From positions 1 through 18,219 of the forward strand of contig JAQTYP010000016.1 of assembly GCA_028688235.1 (NCBI GenBank): a stretch of DNA of 18,219 nt, written 5' to 3'. The stretch is from Methylomonas sp. Its GTDB lineage: Bacteria > Pseudomonadota > Gammaproteobacteria > Methylococcales > Methylomonadaceae. Below the pieces are notes generated by a model that had not been told where the DNA came from, made no database searches, and was given only the letters and a program-made list of their open reading frames with translations. Each line of letters starts with the position of its first letter. Position 1 is the stretch's first letter. Shown in pieces: positions 6,600 through 15,216 of the stretch. Position numbers and translations under genes: made by a program.

Positions 6600-9500
6600 C
6601 TAATAATCAACGCTAATGCCTAATCTAAATTCCTGGCCGCGTTGATAACTGCGGGTTATTTTATCGGCTTGGGTTACTATGACTTTGTCGTCCAATAAAT
6701 TACGTGCATTAAAAGACACGGTAAAATTATTCATGAACTTATAGCGAAATACAAAATCCAGTTGGTTGAATGGTTGTTCGTATTTGTCCGGCGCTCCAAG
6801 CGAACCCACTTCGGTAATCCGCTGGCCTATCGTGTTGTAAAGCAAAGTGGCGGTAACGCCGTTATCAGGATTATCGTAGCCAATTTGCGCATTGACGATG
6901 TATTTTGAGTGCCCTTGCAACGGCCTGAAGTTGGTCGTCTGAGTTAGCAGATTTTCCGGTTTTAATTCAATTTCAGATTCCGACCAAGTGTAATTGCCGC
7001 CAATATAAAAGTTCTCCAAAGAGTCCGAAATAAAGTCCAGCTTCTTTAATGCTTCGGCTTCGAAGCCATATACTTTGGCAATCGCCGCATTTTGCAGGGT
7101 CAATAATCCTGCAGGGCCAGGCAACAAAATAGTTTCTATAGGATTTGTCAACTCCTTGTCGAATATGCCAATAGTCAGGTTTTCGTTATCCGAGAAATAA
7201 TATTCCCAGCGCAAATCATAACTCGTGATCATAGTTTGCTGTAAATTAGGATTGCCGACCGTATCTTTATCATTATTAGGATCGGTAAAAGGGGCAGGCG
7301 ACAGTTCGCGAAAATCCGGCCTCGATAAAGTTTCCGAATAACCAAATCGCAGTTGTTGTTTATCGGTTATGAATAAGGTAGCCGATGCGGACGGCAAGAT
7401 ATCTTGCTGTATCAGCGTCGTATCGATGGACGCCTTATCGCGATTGAACAATTCGAAGGTGGAAACCTGCTGATCGTTATCTTCTACCCGCAGGCCTCCG
7501 GTCAATCTCAAGGTTTCGAAAAAGGTAACGTCGCCTTGACCGTAATACGAGAATAATTTTTGACTGGCACTGTAGTTATCGGTTGCCCGAGTCGTTTCAT
7601 TTAGGATAAATCCATGAGTACCTATCATCTCGTCGCTCAGGATGTCTTCCATCGAAGATTGTCCCAATATTTGCTGATTTCGGGATGCAGAACCGGACGG
7701 CGAAAAATCGAAGCGCCTGATGGAAGAATCCCGATAGCGTTCTTGGTCTATGAATCCACCGGTCAATATTGCCGTCAGGTTTTGATGAAAATTGAATGGT
7801 ATTGTCAAGTCGGCGCGATAGCTAGTGTCGTCGTCGTTCAGGTTGGAAAAACTGATGCTATTACTATCGGCGCGCCGGGATAAATAATAATGTTGCTGGA
7901 TTTTATCGAAACGGTAGTTGCGCTCGTTAGGCGCTTCCCGCCCTGCGGCGGCCCGCGAGATCGTCCAGTTGAGTTTTATGTCACCCAACCAACCGACATC
8001 CGCCAACAAATTGCTATTGCCCCAACGATTCAAGACATGTTCCCCGCCCCATTGCCCTACCAACAAGCTATTTTCGATATAGCGCAGTCTCGATCGTTTG
8101 ACGTCGGTTGCGTCGGCATCGGTATAACCCTCCGTGATTCTGGCTTCGTCGAAGGTTTGCCGCAAAATCAAAGCCTTGCCAAAAAACTTGTGATAATCGG
8201 TGTAATTGGCTTCCAAACCTAGATAACCATTGGTTTGCGTCTCCCGTTCCGTGCGCGACATAATCGATTCATTGATGGGATCGAGCGCACCGTTATTGAA
8301 CGCATATTCGTTCAAGATTTCATCCTGATTATCCCAAGCATCGGACCAGCGTAAGGAAGTAATGAATCCTACGCCAAAATCGCCATAGGTAAAGGAATCG
8401 CCAATCCCAAGGCTGGCCCTATGGTCCGGCCCTATGCTTTCTTTATCGATGTCCCATACCCCGGACAAATCGCGCCCGAAAGTATCCAGTTCGCTACGAC
8501 TAAACCCCTTTGGATTGAAGGTGGTCTTGGGCCGCAATACCGTGCCATCCGCTATGGCCGATTGTAGGGAATCCGGCATCGCCCGCGCGCCATCGTCGGC
8601 ACCCAATATGTCCATATCTCCGCCTTCGTAACGCAAACCGTCGGCGAAGGTAGTGCCGTTGTTGAAACCCGCCTGATAGGACAGATTGAAGAAAAAATCG
8701 TCGGGAATGCTACGCGTTCTCAGTTCGACCGTTCCGCCGGCAAATTCTGCCTGGCGGTCTACTGAATAGGATTTTTGAATCAAAATGCTATCGACCACAT
8801 TGGTCGGAAACAAATCCAGCGGCACCACTCGACGTGTTGGGTCCGGAGAAGGAATAGAAATACCATTCAACAAGGTACTGGAATAGCGTTCCCCCAGGCC
8901 TCGAATGAAGACAAATTTACCGCCAACCAAGGTCAAACCCGTCGCCCGTCTCAACGCCCCCGCCGCATCGCTGTCGCCATTGCGGGTAATCTGTTCGGAA
9001 CCCAATATGTTGCTGACTGCCGACGTCGTTCGCTGTTCTTCGATGATGGACGCCAAACTGCCGGCAAAATGGGGCTCTATCACGACATGTTCAGGCAATT
9101 CGAGTCCTTTTGGCGTTAGTCCAAAGGATTGATGAGTGGCGTTACCGGCTACTACCGCCACTTTATCCTTGATTTGGGTACTAAAGTTCGGGTGCAAAAT
9201 GGAAAGGCTGTATTCGCCAACGGGCACTTCGATCTTGAATTTGCCTTGCTCATCGGTTTTCAACTCGCTTGTCAAACCACTGACGAATACTTGTGCCCCT
9301 GCGATGGGTTTTTGGGTTTCGCCATCGACTACATCGCCCTCCAGATAGCCCTTTTCCTGGCTGACTGGTTTTTTTTCCGTTGCCTCCGCCGAAGCAAGAA
9401 AATTCGTCGCATTCGAGCTCTCGATCTCGACTATGGGTTTTTGCTTATCGCCGAATGTGGTGATGATCAATTGTACATTTTCACCCGCAGTCAACGGCAG

Positions 9501-9752
9501 AGCCAGGTCCAGAATGTCGTTTTGGTTTTGGCGAAAATATAGATGACGCTCGCCGGAATCCAGCCTCATAGAGACGTGTCCGTCTTTATCGGATCTCAGC
9601 AAGTCTCCGTTATCCAGCCGAATGTCGACATGGGCTAACGGCATGCCGGCTTCGAATAGATAAACGTTAACCAACGCCGGCTCATCGGCAAGCGCTTCGG
9701 ATAACAAACAAAACAAGGAAAGTAATACCGGAGAGCGATTGATTTTCTTCAT
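6600..9752 (-). CDS. TonB-dependent outer-membrane receptor with N-terminal carboxypeptidase-regulatory-like domains
   Basis: A 1050-residue active transporter of the outer membrane. After a signal peptide ending SEALA (residue 22) come a beta-sandwich-like domain (about 24-105; VNVYLFEAGMPLAHVDIRLD) and, after a linker, a second carboxypeptidase-regulatory-like domain (about 135-215; GYLEGDVVDGETQKPIAGAQ ... TDEQGKFKIEVPVGEYSL). EHVVIEP (221-227) is a likely TonB box. The plug spans about 230-345 (DAAGALRRATGLTLVGGKFV, IRGLGERYSSTLLNG, FAGGTVELRTR), and the rest is a 22-strand barrel with the familiar GYSETLSRPDFREL and a terminal aromatic (VDY). No clear Shine-Dalgarno precedes the ATG. It follows the TPR gene after 270 bases and is followed 150 bases later by the beta-helix gene. 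The substrate cannot be told from sequence; it is not an obvious siderophore or B12 receptor. Confidence 0.93.
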   Translation of the reverse strand: MKKINRSPVLLSLFCLLSEALADEPALVNVYLFEAGMPLAHVDIRLDNGDLLRSDKDGHVSMRLDSGERHLYFRQNQNDILDLALPLTAGENVQLIITTFGDKQKPIVEIESSNATNFLASAEATEKKPVSQEKGYLEGDVVDGETQKPIAGAQVFVSGLTSELKTDEQGKFKIEVPVGEYSLSILHPNFSTQIKDKVAVVAGNATHQSFGLTPKGLELPEHVVIEPHFAGSLASIIEEQRTTSAVSNILGSEQITRNGDSDAAGALRRATGLTLVGGKFVFIRGLGERYSSTLLNGISIPSPDPTRRVVPLDLFPTNVVDSILIQKSYSVDRQAEFAGGTVELRTRSIPDDFFFNLSYQAGFNNGTTFADGLRYEGGDMDILGADDGARAMPDSLQSAIADGTVLRPKTTFNPKGFSRSELDTFGRDLSGVWDIDKESIGPDHRASLGIGDSFTYGDFGVGFITSLRWSDAWDNQDEILNEYAFNNGALDPINESIMSRTERETQTNGYLGLEANYTDYHKFFGKALILRQTFDEARITEGYTDADATDVKRSRLRYIENSLLVGQWGGEHVLNRWGNSNLLADVGWLGDIKLNWTISRAAAGREAPNERNYRFDKIQQHYYLSRRADSNSISFSNLNDDDTSYRADLTIPFNFHQNLTAILTGGFIDQERYRDSSIRRFDFSPSGSASRNQQILGQSSMEDILSDEMIGTHGFILNETTRATDNYSASQKLFSYYGQGDVTFFETLRLTGGLRVEDNDQQVSTFELFNRDKASIDTTLIQQDILPSASATLFITDKQQLRFGYSETLSRPDFRELSPAPFTDPNNDKDTVGNPNLQQTMITSYDLRWEYYFSDNENLTIGIFDKELTNPIETILLPGPAGLLTLQNAAIAKVYGFEAEALKKLDFISDSLENFYIGGNYTWSESEIELKPENLLTQTTNFRPLQGHSKYIVNAQIGYDNPDNGVTATLLYNTIGQRITEVGSLGAPDKYEQPFNQLDFVFRYKFMNNFTVSFNARNLLDDKVIVTQADKITRSYQRGQEFRLGISVDY

Positions 9753-9907
9753 GAGCCGGAGGAATGATGAGTGGCGGCCGAAACGATCGGCAAAGTTGTT
9801 TAGAAAGTCGTTGACGAAATGAACGGCAAAAATATCGAGGTACTAAGAAAAGCGCCTGAAATAACTTGTTCGAATGTTGAGGGCGTTCGGTGGCTCGATT
9901 GGCAGGT

Positions 9908-9975
9908 GTCGGCGGCAGGGATAGCCGTCGCCAAGCCTACAAGGATGTATCTACGGCGTCCTGTCAAGCGAGTCG
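9908..9975. repeat. Candidate dispersed-type imperfect palindrome upstream of the receptor gene
   Basis: The intergenic DNA 9753-10025 has no convincing gene. It contains CGGCGGC (9910-9916) and GCCGTCG (9924-9930), a 7-bp stem with one G-T pair and a 7-base loop, followed by AAGCCTACAAGGATGTATCT and ACGGCGTCC. This block resembles GC-rich interspersed elements that recur in several proteobacterial genomes, but only one copy is in the window, so the repeat status is inference. No clear promoter for the receptor gene was found here; a TTGACA on the minus strand (9962-9967) has no matching -10. Confidence 0.3.
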
Positions 9976-10025
9976 CCGAACCTCCGCAAAGCTTACTGAT
10001 TCGAGATTTCATTTTGTGCATATTC

Positions 10026-11255
10026 CTAACCGCACTTCCAGGATTCGAGCCCGCACTCTTGCATTAATCGCTGTAACTCCATGGCTTGCTTGAATAAGCC
10101 AGGCTCCTTGACATAATTCAGATGCTTTTTAGTTTGCTCGAAGTCGCCGATGGCATAAGCGGCATAGGCCAAGGCATAGCGCACGCTTTGGTCCGCCAAC
10201 AACCGGTTTCGGAGGAGTGCAGGCTCCATGTTGACTACCATTTCGTATTGCTGCAGGCCCAATAAAATAGCCAATCGTTGTTTGAGCTTGGCGGCCTGGT
10301 CCGGTATCTTCGCGTTCAATTCCAACGCATGGTGAAATCGCCCGGCGCGTTTATATAATTCGGCGGCTTCCGAAATGAACTCCGGATTTTGGTAAGCGGC
10401 CCGTTCGAAAATGGCGGCCGCGGCATGCGTCATGCCTTGATCCAGATAAGTATGCGCCAGTACCTTGGCTATCGTAGGGTGCTCCGGATAGCGCAGCCGC
10501 GCCGTTTCCAAAATATCCGCGGCATCCTGAAACTGGCGACTTAGGCGCAAGGCATTACCGATGGCCACGAAGTCGTCCGGTTTGGCGACCGACTTGGCGA
10601 GATACTGCTTACCTAGCTCGGCGGCGTTTCGATAAAGTTCCAAGTCGAGTGCATAAAAAATCTTTTTTTCCAAAAATTTATGATCTTCCGGAAACAAGGT
10701 TTGTCCCAACTCCAGTCCCGCCCAAGCAGCATCGTATTGCTTTAACGACCAATGCGAATGGATTTTCATTTCCAGCAACGCCGGATAAGTGCTGAAAACA
10801 TTACCCGCCCGCTCGATTGCCTGCAGGGTCGGCTGAAATTCTTGCAAGCCATAATGGGCCTGAGCCAAATAAACATAAATCACGGGATCGGTCTGGCCGT
10901 GCTTGATGGCTTGCTGAAGGGAAGTCTTGGCCGCGCCATAGTCTTTCATGCCAATCTGGGCCATGCCGAGCAAAGTATGGTAACGCGACAAATCCGCGCC
11001 CTCCTGACTCGCATCCGCACCGCTCAACGTATTGATCGCCCGTTCGTGATTACCGTCCTTGATCAGCATCGCCGCAATCGGCAACAGTTCTGCCATCGAC
11101 AAATTAGCCGCCGGATTGGATTTATCTTCGGCTCCGCTCTCCATTGCGATACAAAACGTCAGCACCAACAAGATTGCGTGCGCGCGCCGGGTCGATGAAA
11201 ATCCCCGCTGCCCTGAAATAGCTCTGTTCAACTTCATTACCTGCTTGTTCGTCAT
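10026..11255 (-). CDS. TPR-repeat protein of the TonB2-type cluster
   Basis: A protein of 409 residues from the chosen start: signal-peptide-like N-terminus (basic residues, then HAILLVLTFCIAMESGAE), then helix-turn-helix tetratricopeptide repeats through most of the chain, e.g. YHTLLGMAQIGMKDYGAAKT, DPVIYVYLAQAHYGLQEFQP and HPTIAKVLAHTYLDQGMTHA. An upstream ATG at 11288 would overlap tonB by 37 bases; the ATG at 11255 overlaps the tonB stop by 4 bases (ATGA), the usual coupling arrangement, and is preferred. A third ATG at 11237 would put the signal peptide closer to the start. A TPR gene directly after tonB is a recurring feature of TonB2/TtpC clusters; a periplasmic scaffold role in the energiser complex is inference. 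The protein ends in a Cys-containing tail (ECGLESWKCG). Confidence 0.8.
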   Translation of the reverse strand: MTNKQVMKLNRAISGQRGFSSTRRAHAILLVLTFCIAMESGAEDKSNPAANLSMAELLPIAAMLIKDGNHERAINTLSGADASQEGADLSRYHTLLGMAQIGMKDYGAAKTSLQQAIKHGQTDPVIYVYLAQAHYGLQEFQPTLQAIERAGNVFSTYPALLEMKIHSHWSLKQYDAAWAGLELGQTLFPEDHKFLEKKIFYALDLELYRNAAELGKQYLAKSVAKPDDFVAIGNALRLSRQFQDAADILETARLRYPEHPTIAKVLAHTYLDQGMTHAAAAIFERAAYQNPEFISEAAELYKRAGRFHHALELNAKIPDQAAKLKQRLAILLGLQQYEMVVNMEPALLRNRLLADQSVRYALAYAAYAIGDFEQTKKHLNYVKEPGLFKQAMELQRLMQECGLESWKCG

Positions 11256-11902
11256 CCCAATCCAAATCGTATTTTCTGCTTGGCCCATACCTTGACGGTT
11301 TTGCCTTGATATTGCGCCGGGGTAAACTGCCAGCTTTTGACGCCCTCCATGGCCGAATCGTCGAACACTCCTTGAGGCGACGACTCTAACACCTTGACTT
11401 TGTCCACTCTGCCTTCGGTGTCGATCAGCACCGATAAAACGACATAGCCCTCGACACCTTGTTTCTTGGCCGCCTTGGGATAGATGAAATTACCTCTGAC
11501 CTTGGGTTGCGGCATGACGTCTACCGAATCCTCGGTCATGACCGAAGCTTGAGTATTGCCCAATAAACTGTTGTCACCGACGTTCAGATCGCTTCCCCCC
11601 AAATTGGATAAGCCCAAATCGATTCCCGACAAGTTCGCATTCAGCATAGCCGCGGGCATGGGGGCGCGGACTTGTTTGGGCTTAGGTTTTGGCTTGGGTT
11701 TGGTCACCTCTTTTTGGGCTTCGGGTTTGGGCTGTTTGATCACGGTCAATTGCGTCGAGTCCTGCGCATCATTTTTATCGATACCGTCGCCAACCCTATT
11801 CATCAACAACACGGTACCGAACACGAATAGCGGCCCAATCAGCATCGAGGCAAGACCGGACAGATATTTGCCTCTACTTTCGGTGGGTTTGACGTCTGCC
11901 AT
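11252..11902 (-). CDS. tonB: TonB energy-transducing protein (TonB2-like)
   Basis: Spans the periplasm and passes proton-motive-force energy from ExbB/ExbD to outer-membrane receptors. The 216 residues contain a single N-terminal membrane anchor (about 14-34), a Lys-Pro stretch KPKPKPKPK (68-76), a Leu/Asn/Gly-rich linker (about 85-118), and a C-terminal TonB domain (about 135-216) with NFIYPKAAKKQGVEGYVVLS, VKVLESSPQGVFDDSAMEGV and WQFTPAQYQGKTVKVWAKQK. It is shorter in the proline-rich region than E. coli TonB, as in TonB2-type proteins. It starts 6 bases after the exbD stop and overlaps the TPR gene by 4 bases. The receptor encoded downstream is the natural client. Confidence 0.93.
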   Translation of the reverse strand: MADVKPTESRGKYLSGLASMLIGPLFVFGTVLLMNRVGDGIDKNDAQDSTQLTVIKQPKPEAQKEVTKPKPKPKPKQVRAPMPAAMLNANLSGIDLGLSNLGGSDLNVGDNSLLGNTQASVMTEDSVDVMPQPKVRGNFIYPKAAKKQGVEGYVVLSVLIDTEGRVDKVKVLESSPQGVFDDSAMEGVKSWQFTPAQYQGKTVKVWAKQKIRFGLG

Positions 11903-11908
11903 GCGCGC

Positions 11909-12313
11909 TTAACCCGCTTCTTTTTTAGTCGCCACGCCAACGCCCTGGGCACCCGCCAGACGCGCTTGGTCGACCACTTCCACCAACTTGCCTGCCGGCA
12001 CGCCATCGTCGGTCACGACCAATACACTGGCGGCGCTCGCGTTTTTCAATAACTCGCGTAATTTGCTCTGTATTAACCAAACTCTGATGGGTTCGCCATC
12101 CAGATAAGTGTCGCCGGCTTTATCGATGTATAAACGAATGGCCTTGGATGAGGCGGCGCTGGCGCTCGAAGCGCTGGGCCGCTCCAGTTCCAGCTTCATA
12201 TCCTTGACGAAAGTGGTCGTCACCATAAAAAAGATCAACAAAATGAACACAATGTCGATCAATGGCGAAATATCCAGTGCCTGGGCAAAATCTGTTTTTT
12301 CTCGGTATCTCAT
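11909..12313 (-). CDS. exbD: ExbD-type biopolymer transport protein
   Basis: Stator subunit that forms the proton channel with ExbB. The 134-residue protein has a single N-terminal transmembrane helix with the conserved aspartate Asp20 in ISPLIDIVFILLIFFMV, equivalent to Asp25 of E. coli ExbD, and a periplasmic domain (YIDKAGDTYLDGEPIR, VLVVTDDGVPAGKLVEVVDQ). An AGCAGG ribosome-binding site lies about 7 bases before the start. It is 34 bases after exbB and 6 before tonB, in one operon. Confidence 0.94.
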   Translation of the reverse strand: MRYREKTDFAQALDISPLIDIVFILLIFFMVTTTFVKDMKLELERPSASSASAASSKAIRLYIDKAGDTYLDGEPIRVWLIQSKLRELLKNASAASVLVVTDDGVPAGKLVEVVDQARLAGAQGVGVATKKEAG

Positions 12314-12347
12314 TTCATAACCTGCTTTCGCGTGCCTAAACGGCTGA

Positions 12348-12935
12348 TTACAATCTATCCATACAAAGCAAATCTTTAATCTGTTCTAATTCAGATTGAA
12401 TTCTGCGTTGTTTTCGGTCCAAAAAACTCATCAACAAAACACCGGGAATGGCTACCGCCAGACCCATCTGGGTCGTGAACAAGGCCTGCGAAATGCCGCC
12501 GGCGATGCCCCCTGACTGGGTAAACAAGGCCATTTCCGCGAGAGAATCGAATGTTTCTATCATTCCCGTGACGGTCCCCAACAATCCCATCAACGGCGCG
12601 ATGACCACCACAATTTTGATCAAGGCCGTGTGCTTTCTGATTTCCTTTTCATAGGGATAAAATTCGACATCCAGATGTTTGCGCAACTGCGATGGCGCTA
12701 GCAGCTTGACCCGATAACCATCCTTAAGAGCGCGCTCCACGATGTCTCGGGGCTTGGTGTTCCAATGAGCGTCACGCTGCTTTATCAATTGCCTAACGGA
12801 GTGATTTCGCTTACGTCTAAGCACCCAAAATCGGTAGCCGAGTCCATACCAAAGCAGCATGGTCAGCAATAACAACGGCGGCATCACGAACCCGCCTTTA
12901 TTCATGAAATCCTGGATTTCGACTAACCATTCCAT
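12348..12935 (-). CDS. exbB: ExbB-type proton channel protein, short TonB2 form
   Basis: A 195-residue inner-membrane channel subunit. The first transmembrane helix (about 18-37, MPPLLLLTMLLWYGLGYRFW) is followed by a cytoplasmic loop with many charged residues. Two further membrane helices contain IAPLMGLLGTVTGMIETF (112-129) and GGISQALFTTQMGLAVAIP (146-164), the signature of the MotA/TolQ/ExbB family. GGAG lies 8 bases before the ATG. It is shorter than E. coli ExbB, as expected for the ExbB2 partner of a TtpC-like protein, whose gene ends 24 bases upstream. Confidence 0.93.
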   Translation of the reverse strand: MEWLVEIQDFMNKGGFVMPPLLLLTMLLWYGLGYRFWVLRRKRNHSVRQLIKQRDAHWNTKPRDIVERALKDGYRVKLLAPSQLRKHLDVEFYPYEKEIRKHTALIKIVVVIAPLMGLLGTVTGMIETFDSLAEMALFTQSGGIAGGISQALFTTQMGLAVAIPGVLLMSFLDRKQRRIQSELEQIKDLLCMDRL

Positions 12936-12959
12936 CGATAACTCTCCATAATGCTTAAC

Positions 12960-14441
12960 TTACCCGACCGCATAACTCGGTTCGGCCGGAATAAAATCGG
13001 CGACCTGTTTGGTTTCTATGGCCTGTTTTTTAAGAATGGCCTTCGGATTTTCCCTATCGAGTAGGATATTGGTGGCTCTTAAGGCAATTTCTTCGAGATC
13101 GTATTTGATCGCATCGGACCAGCTGGAAAGCAAGGTACCCGCCAGTACGGCCGGAATGGCGACAACCAATCCCAACTCGGTGGTAACCAGCGCGATTGCA
13201 ATTCCGCTAGACAGCAACTTGGGGTCGCCGGTACCGAATTCGGTAATGATGTCGAAGGTGGAAATCATACCGGTCACCGTACCCAATAACCCCAACAGCG
13301 GTGATATCGAGGCAATGACCAAAATGGCCGAGCCAAAGCGATTCAAGACTCCCGCCTCGTGTAACAAGGCTTCGGAAATCACATCGTCCATATGGTCACG
13401 ATTGCCATGCGAGTTTTCTATCGTGGCCTTCAGCATCCGTGCAAATGGCCCTTTTTGCTGCCGGCAATAAGCCAGCGCTTGCTCTTCCTGTTGTTGTTGC
13501 AACATTGGGATAACCGCGTTGGCAATGGCCTGCGTGTTCAACGATGCCAAATACAGCAACAACAAGCGAATACCGATCAAGATCAACGCGACACCGCCCA
13601 GTCCGACAATGACCCAACCGATCATGCCGCCGGACTCGATGACGCTCAACACGGTTTTCTCTTGCTTTTCATCGACAGCCTTATCCTTGGACTCGAACAA
13701 AAAAATCTTGACAATTGATGGTACTTTAGACGCCAAAAAGCCATGGGCGATGTCCTCGGCCGGCAACGACCACAATTTGAGCTTCCCGCCGCCGGCGGGA
13801 ACCAATATCCCGCTGGCCTTTTCGCTCACGCCATAAGCGGCGATATTTCCCACCTTGACAATCTTGCCGGCAACCTCGGCGCCGTCTGTCGTAAAGAAAT
13901 GTTCGTCTTCGGTCCTCACGCTGCCTAATTCCTTCAACAAGCCGGTGGCTTGATCGAACAGCAATATCAACTTATTCGCATCGGTGGCATTGGTGAATTC
14001 GGCTTTGTCTTCGAGCGACAAACGATAGGCGGCTAAACTGGCGTTGCCTTGAGAGTATGTCATTTGCAATAGCTCGTTGCTGTCGTTCAACGACTCGTCT
14101 TTATGCTCGGCCCCCGCAAGACTGGCCCTTAGTTTGTCCTCTTTTGCCGACATGGCCACACTGATTTGCTCCAGACCGGCAATTTTTTGCTTGATAGCGT
14201 TTTCAGCGCTGCCGGCTTGCGATTTGAAGGAGCCCAGCCTGCTTTCCAATTCCTTTTTTTGCGCCTGCAGGAAGGCAAATTCCGCTTTGTAGGCCACATC
14301 TAACGAAACAGGGCTTTCCTTCTTTGTTTCAGCCTTGGGAACAGCTTGCTTATCTTGCACAGCAGCTGTCACAGACTCTTCGGCAAATCCGGCTCGAAGC
14401 ATGGTGCAACCCAACAAACCGATGACTAATAAACGCTTCAT
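12960..14441 (-). CDS. TtpC-like large MotA/TolQ/ExbB-family protein
   Basis: A 493-residue membrane protein. A signal-like N-terminus (MKRLLVIGLLGCTML) is followed by a long periplasmic region with a coiled coil (about 50-145) and a beta-rich segment (about 185-250), then a membrane helix (about 270-298), a cytoplasmic part with QQQQEEQALAYCRQQKGPFA, and a TolQ/ExbB domain with SPLLGLLGTVTGMISTFDII (380-399) and IALVTTELGLVVAIPAVLAG (416-435). In Vibrio this type (TtpC) is an extra component essential for TonB2 function. An ATG at 14471 would add ten residues inside the preceding gene; the ATG at 14441 is chosen because GGAG (14449-14452) is at the right distance and the signal peptide then begins at once. 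Its start is one base after the DUF3450 stop. Confidence 0.9.
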   Translation of the reverse strand: MKRLLVIGLLGCTMLRAGFAEESVTAAVQDKQAVPKAETKKESPVSLDVAYKAEFAFLQAQKKELESRLGSFKSQAGSAENAIKQKIAGLEQISVAMSAKEDKLRASLAGAEHKDESLNDSNELLQMTYSQGNASLAAYRLSLEDKAEFTNATDANKLILLFDQATGLLKELGSVRTEDEHFFTTDGAEVAGKIVKVGNIAAYGVSEKASGILVPAGGGKLKLWSLPAEDIAHGFLASKVPSIVKIFLFESKDKAVDEKQEKTVLSVIESGGMIGWVIVGLGGVALILIGIRLLLLYLASLNTQAIANAVIPMLQQQQEEQALAYCRQQKGPFARMLKATIENSHGNRDHMDDVISEALLHEAGVLNRFGSAILVIASISPLLGLLGTVTGMISTFDIITEFGTGDPKLLSSGIAIALVTTELGLVVAIPAVLAGTLLSSWSDAIKYDLEEIALRATNILLDRENPKAILKKQAIETKQVADFIPAEPSYAVG

Positions 14442-14442
14442 G

Positions 14443-15216
14443 TTAAGACTCCAATGGGTTGGGCAATTCAAAATAGCCTTGGCGGATTTGTTTTTTTAGT
14501 GACTCGAACAACAGGCTGATTTGTTGCTTGTCTTCGGGCGTCTTCAATTCCACAAACTTCCAGCCCCCCTGTTGTTTGACGGCTTTACCTACTCGGTTGT
14601 CACTGGCGCGAAAGTAAAGAAACACCGTGCCCAATTTGGCGACATCGACCAATCGCTTTTCGCCGTCCAATTCAATCGTCTGGCTATACACACCGTTTTC
14701 GCGGGTCAATTGGATTTCACCTTCGACAAAAGCCCATAAACGATTGGCGGCCTTTTTCGGCCCAAGTACGCGGGTTTCGATCTGGTTGCGTAAATCGGCC
14801 AATTCCGCCAGACGTTCTTCGGTTTTAAATGGCAATCCCTCGCTAACCGTTTGGCTTAAACCGTCCAGGGTTTGCAACATCACCGGCACTAAAGATTCGT
14901 CACCGCTTTTGGCTTCTATTGCGGATTTTTCGTAGTTCTCCAGTGCCTGTTGCAGCTTTTCGATGCTGACTTCCTGACGCTGGTTCTCGACGCTTAAATC
15001 TGCCAACTGGGTACTCAATGCATCCATTTTGGTTTTGTGGGATTGCTTTTCGATATCCAGCTGAGATTGCAATTCTTCGACCTCTCCCCGCATTGCAATC
15101 AGGGATTGGGCAAGGTTTTCCAAATTGTCTGCTCGAGACGGTAAACTAAAACCCAGCACTCCGGCCAGCATTAGCCCTGCTGCGTTGATTCTTGTCTTGG
15201 ATGGAACGCTCGTCAT
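14443..15216 (-). CDS. DUF3450 family periplasmic coiled-coil protein
   Basis: A 257-residue protein with a cleavable signal peptide (cleavage probably after SRA, residue 29), a heptad-rich coiled coil (about 31-100; LIAMRGEVEELQSQLDIEKQ, VSIEKLQQALENYEKS), and a conserved C-terminal part with GLPFKTEERLAELADLRNQI, NRLWAFVEGEIQL, GTVFLYFRASD and KTPEDKQQISLLFESLKKQI. This matches the DUF3450 family, whose genes recur as the first gene of TonB2/TtpC clusters; the molecular role is not established. A GGAAGGGG ribosome-binding site precedes the ATG. It leads the operon and is followed one base later by the ttpC-like gene, so the two products probably act together, perhaps by coiled-coil contact in the periplasm. 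Confidence 0.87.
   Translation of the reverse strand: MTSVPSKTRINAAGLMLAGVLGFSLPSRADNLENLAQSLIAMRGEVEELQSQLDIEKQSHKTKMDALSTQLADLSVENQRQEVSIEKLQQALENYEKSAIEAKSGDESLVPVMLQTLDGLSQTVSEGLPFKTEERLAELADLRNQIETRVLGPKKAANRLWAFVEGEIQLTRENGVYSQTIELDGEKRLVDVAKLGTVFLYFRASDNRVGKAVKQQGGWKFVELKTPEDKQQISLLFESLKKQIRQGYFELPNPLES
14449..14452 (-). promoter_or_regulatory. Ribosome-binding site that sets the ttpC-like start
   Basis: GGAG on the minus strand, inside the last codons of the DUF3450 gene, is 7 bases before the ATG at 14441. It favours that start over the ATG at 14471. Confidence 0.7.

Noticed and set aside
9769..9810. Plus-strand GGAGG followed by ATG and a 13-codon frame at the receptor start
   Set aside because: The spacing to the ATG is too short, the peptide is tiny and uninformative, and the bases are the complement of the receptor's own start region.
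9800..10021. Minus-strand frame of 73 codons between the TPR and receptor genes
   Set aside because: Low-complexity basic/Ser composition, passes through the GC-rich hairpin block, and has no ribosome-binding site or recognisable motif.
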